From: Paenibacillus_G sp049942825
GTDB lineage: Bacteria > Bacillota > Bacilli > Paenibacillales > NBRC-103111
Direction: 5' to 3'
DNA: 64,000 bases
NCBI RefSeq assembly: GCF_049942825.1
Contig: NZ_CP187970.1
Span: 868,001 to 932,000, forward strand
Position numbers and translations under genes: made by a program. This document shows, piece after piece, positions 62,045 to 64,000 of the stretch (position 1 is its first letter; every line of letters begins with the position of its first letter). A model generated the notes under the pieces. That model did no database searches. It saw only the letters and a list, made by a program, of their open reading frames with translations, and was not told the origin of the DNA.

Positions 62045-63310
62045 TTATGCCGCCTGTTTGATGGAATCCAAGTATTGATTGCCCTTCTTCTGGTCGTAAT
62101 GCCCTTCCCACTTCGCCATCACGACGGTGGCCAGCGAGTTGCCGAGCACGTTAACGACCGTCCGGGCCATATCGAGTAGCCGGTCAATGCCCGCGATGAA
62201 GGCAAGGCCTTCCAGCGGAATCCCTACGGAGCCCAGTGTTGCCAGAAGGACGACGAACGATACGCCCGGCACGCCGGCGATTCCCTTCGATGTTACCATA
62301 AGAACGAGCATCAGGGTAACCTGCTGGGAGATCGAGAGATCGATGCCGTACATCTGGGCGATGAACAAGGCGGCCAGCGCCTGGTACAGCGTCGAGCCGT
62401 CGAGATTGAACGAGTAACCGGTCGGTACGACGAAGGAGGTAATGGCCTTCGGCACGCCGAACTTCTCCATCTTCTCGATGACCTTCGGCAGCACGCTCTC
62501 GGAGCTTGCCGTAGAGTACGCGAGAATGAGCTCGTCTTTCAGAATCCGGATGAACATCATGATGCTCGTTCCACAGAGCTTGGCGATCCCGCCGAGAATG
62601 ACGAAGACGAACAGGAACATGGCGGCGTATACGGAGATGACCAGCTTGCCGAGCGGGAGCAGGGAAGCCACACCGAACTTCGAGACGGTGATCCCGATGA
62701 GTCCGAAGACGCCGATCGGTGCAAAGCGCATGATCAGGTTCGTCACCCAGAACATCGCATCCGCCACGCCGTGGAAGAACGCGAGCACGGGCTTGCCCCT
62801 CTCGCCGATCGCAGCTACGCCAAGACCGAAGATGACGGAGAAGAAAATGATCGCGAGCATGTCGCCGGCTACGATGGATTCGAAGATGTTCTTCGGTACG
62901 ATGTTCACGAAGGTATCGGCGAAGCTGTGGTTCGTCGCCTTTTCGGTCGTATCCACGTATTTCGAGATATCACTCTTCGTCAGCTGCTCCATATTGAGGC
63001 CGGCACCCGGCTTCACGATATTGGCCACGAGGAGGCCGAAGATGATGGCGATGGTCGTGACGATCTCGAAGTACAGAATCGTTTTGCCCCCGAGCCTGCC
63101 GAGCTTCTTGATGTCGCCCACACCGGCTACCCCGACGATGAGGGAGGAGATGACGATCGGCACGACGATCATTTTGATCAGACGAAGGAAGATATCGCCG
63201 AGCGGCTGCAGATAAGTCCCAATGACCGGATTGCCGTAGAAGATGGCGCCGACGATGATACCAAGAATCAGGCCCACCACAATTTGAAACGCTAGACCGA
63301 ATTTTTTCAA
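62045..63310 (-). CDS. Dicarboxylate/amino acid:cation symporter (GltP/DctA family)
   Basis: A 421-residue DAACS transporter with about eight spans and two re-entrant loops. Signature stretches are FLRLIKMIVVPIVISSLIVG, the serine-rich hairpin AYSTASSESVLPKVIEKM, the VPTGYSFNLDGSTLYQALAA loop and TSKGIAGVPGVSFVVL. The TTG start at 63310 follows AAGGTGGG. The aspartase gene downstream suggests aspartate/glutamate as substrate; C4-dicarboxylates are the alternative. A weak cre-like sequence lies 30 bases upstream, and a membrane sensor gene starts divergently. Confidence 0.93.
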   Translation of the reverse strand: MKKFGLAFQIVVGLILGIIVGAIFYGNPVIGTYLQPLGDIFLRLIKMIVVPIVISSLIVGVAGVGDIKKLGRLGGKTILYFEIVTTIAIIFGLLVANIVKPGAGLNMEQLTKSDISKYVDTTEKATNHSFADTFVNIVPKNIFESIVAGDMLAIIFFSVIFGLGVAAIGERGKPVLAFFHGVADAMFWVTNLIMRFAPIGVFGLIGITVSKFGVASLLPLGKLVISVYAAMFLFVFVILGGIAKLCGTSIMMFIRILKDELILAYSTASSESVLPKVIEKMEKFGVPKAITSFVVPTGYSFNLDGSTLYQALAALFIAQMYGIDLSISQQVTLMLVLMVTSKGIAGVPGVSFVVLLATLGSVGIPLEGLAFIAGIDRLLDMARTVVNVLGNSLATVVMAKWEGHYDQKKGNQYLDSIKQAA

Positions 63311-63335
63311 GAGGATCCCACCTTATCGCGTTTAT

Positions 63336-63351
63336 TGTTGAAGCGCTTTCT
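63336..63351 (-). promoter_or_regulatory. Weak cre-like site before the symporter gene
   Basis: Read on the minus strand, AGAAAGCGCTTCAA matches the cre palindrome TGAAAGCGCTTTCA at 11 of 14 positions. Catabolite control of aspartate uptake is plausible but unproven. Confidence 0.35.
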
Positions 63352-63532
63352 TTTCTTTTCCCTCCCCTAGATGCGAGGATTGTTCTTTAAACTTATTGTA
63401 AAAGGGGGGCTACGCGCTCCTACACAATCCTACAGGTTTTTCGTGTCATGAAATTTATCATGGCTTTTTGCAGAGGATATAGCTTGAGTGTCGATCTTCT
63501 CCCGGGGATGGAGCCGCCTGTACGCTGAGGGC

Positions 63533-63561
63533 TTGGAAAGCGCCGTCCGTCGGGTTATACT
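63533..63561 (+). promoter_or_regulatory. Sigma-A promoter of the sensor gene
   Basis: TTGGAA (63533-63538), a 17-base spacer and TATACT (63556-63561). The ribosome site GGGAGG and the GTG at 63604 follow. Confidence 0.75.
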
Positions 63562-63603
63562 GGTCGAATCATACGATTCAGGAAGGACCGGGAGGTGGAG
63601 GCC

Positions 63604-64000
63604 GTGGTGGCCATAAACGAAAAGGGGCTGCTCCTGCTCCTGATGGCGGTTATGGTGCCGCTGGCAGGTGAGCTGCATTTCTATCCGTTCGGCGATGACT
63701 TCCGGATTTCGCTGGGCACGCCGGCCTTCTTTTTCTTCCTGCTCTGGATCCGGGGGGTTCCCGCGGTGTTCTCGGGGCTGCTTGCCGGCGTGTGCGTGAT
63801 GCTCTTCCGTATGGGGCTTGGGGCGCTTAGCGGGGGGGAGGCCGATTGGGGGCGCCTGCTGCAGCTGCATTATCCTGCGCTGTTCTACTACCTGGCTTAT
63901 GGCACCGCATTCTTCGTCATGCAGGTCAGCCGCCTGGACCGGCCGCTGCTGCTCGGGGTGCTCGGCGTGCCGCTGGAGCTGACGGCAGCGGTTACGGAGC
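63604..64000 (+). CDS. N-terminal part of a multi-span sensor protein (probable histidine kinase)
   Basis: A gene cut by the window end. The first 132 residues hold at least four hydrophobic spans, with VPLAGELHFYPFGDDFRISL and GTPAFFFFLLWIRGVPAVFS. This opening resembles the membrane domain of sensor kinases next to amino acid symporters, such as the B. subtilis GlnK group. The catalytic part lies outside. GTG 63604 (or GTG 63607) follows GGGAGG. It is divergent from gltP-aspA, so it may control aspartate or glutamate uptake. The kinase call is inferred from the N-terminal pattern and the context. Confidence 0.6.
   Translation, partial: MVAINEKGLLLLLMAVMVPLAGELHFYPFGDDFRISLGTPAFFFFLLWIRGVPAVFSGLLAGVCVMLFRMGLGALSGGEADWGRLLQLHYPALFYYLAYGTAFFVMQVSRLDRPLLLGVLGVPLELTAAVTE

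Overview
The window looks like chromosomal DNA of a GC-rich, spore-forming Paenibacillus-type Firmicute; this is inferred from gene content and not from a marker gene. The signs are an S-layer (SLH)-anchored glucanase, several YesM/YesN-type two-component systems beside solute-binding lipoproteins, CotF-family spore coat genes, an IDEAL-domain protein, strong AGGAGG ribosome sites and GTG/TTG starts. No rRNA, tRNA, CRISPR array, transposase or phage gene was seen.

Layout. Positions 1-2300 hold a 39-residue membrane protein, an IDEAL-domain protein and an Old-Yellow-Enzyme oxidoreductase. Positions 2420-19300 form a beta-glucan locus. A LacI regulator sits with two matching palindromic operators, followed by an ABC sugar importer lacking its ATPase, a GH1 beta-glucosidase and a 1612-residue SLH-GH16-CBM surface glucanase. 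Then come a YesMN two-component pair with a divergent solute-binding lipoprotein, and a secreted lichenase with a cre-like site. Positions 19700-28500 hold a second, paralogous lipoprotein-YesM-YesN operon followed by a gluconate operon (gntP, NAD-type 6-phosphogluconate dehydrogenase, gntK). Positions 28500-30300 hold a spore coat cluster resembling Bacillus subtilis yraGF-adhB-yraED, in which adhB survives only as a 3' fragment joined to a frameshifted coat gene.

Positions 30400-40640 hold a TetR regulator with an 18-bp perfect palindrome and a membrane protein, a Tat-exported PhoD phosphatase, an SDR, a small heme-type membrane protein, a divergent MocR regulator/LysE exporter pair and a YyaE-like molybdopterin enzyme. 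Positions 40640-46170 are a decay zone. It has degenerate extra copies of the 3' ends of both flanking genes, palindromic repeats, a frameshifted permease remnant, an allophanate hydrolase gene with two frameshifts, and a tandemly duplicated terminator. Positions 46500-52400 hold a nitrate assimilation cluster (nasA/narK-type transporter, nasB, nasC) without nitrite reductase. The rest holds an LtaS-like enzyme, a copper-amine-oxidase-N stalk protein, a GH105 hydrolase, an orphan sensor kinase, and an aspA-gltP pair divergent from the start of a membrane sensor gene.

How it works together. The first 20 kb can degrade mixed-linkage and beta-1,3-glucan at the cell surface, import the oligosaccharides and hydrolyse them inside the cell. 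Gluconate, nitrate and aspartate modules add carbon and nitrogen scavenging. I did not find a convincing wholly new system. The most unusual observations are the decay zone with repeated 3'-end duplications, the coat/adhB deletion chimera, the paired LacI operators, and the permease-less lipoprotein/two-component operons.
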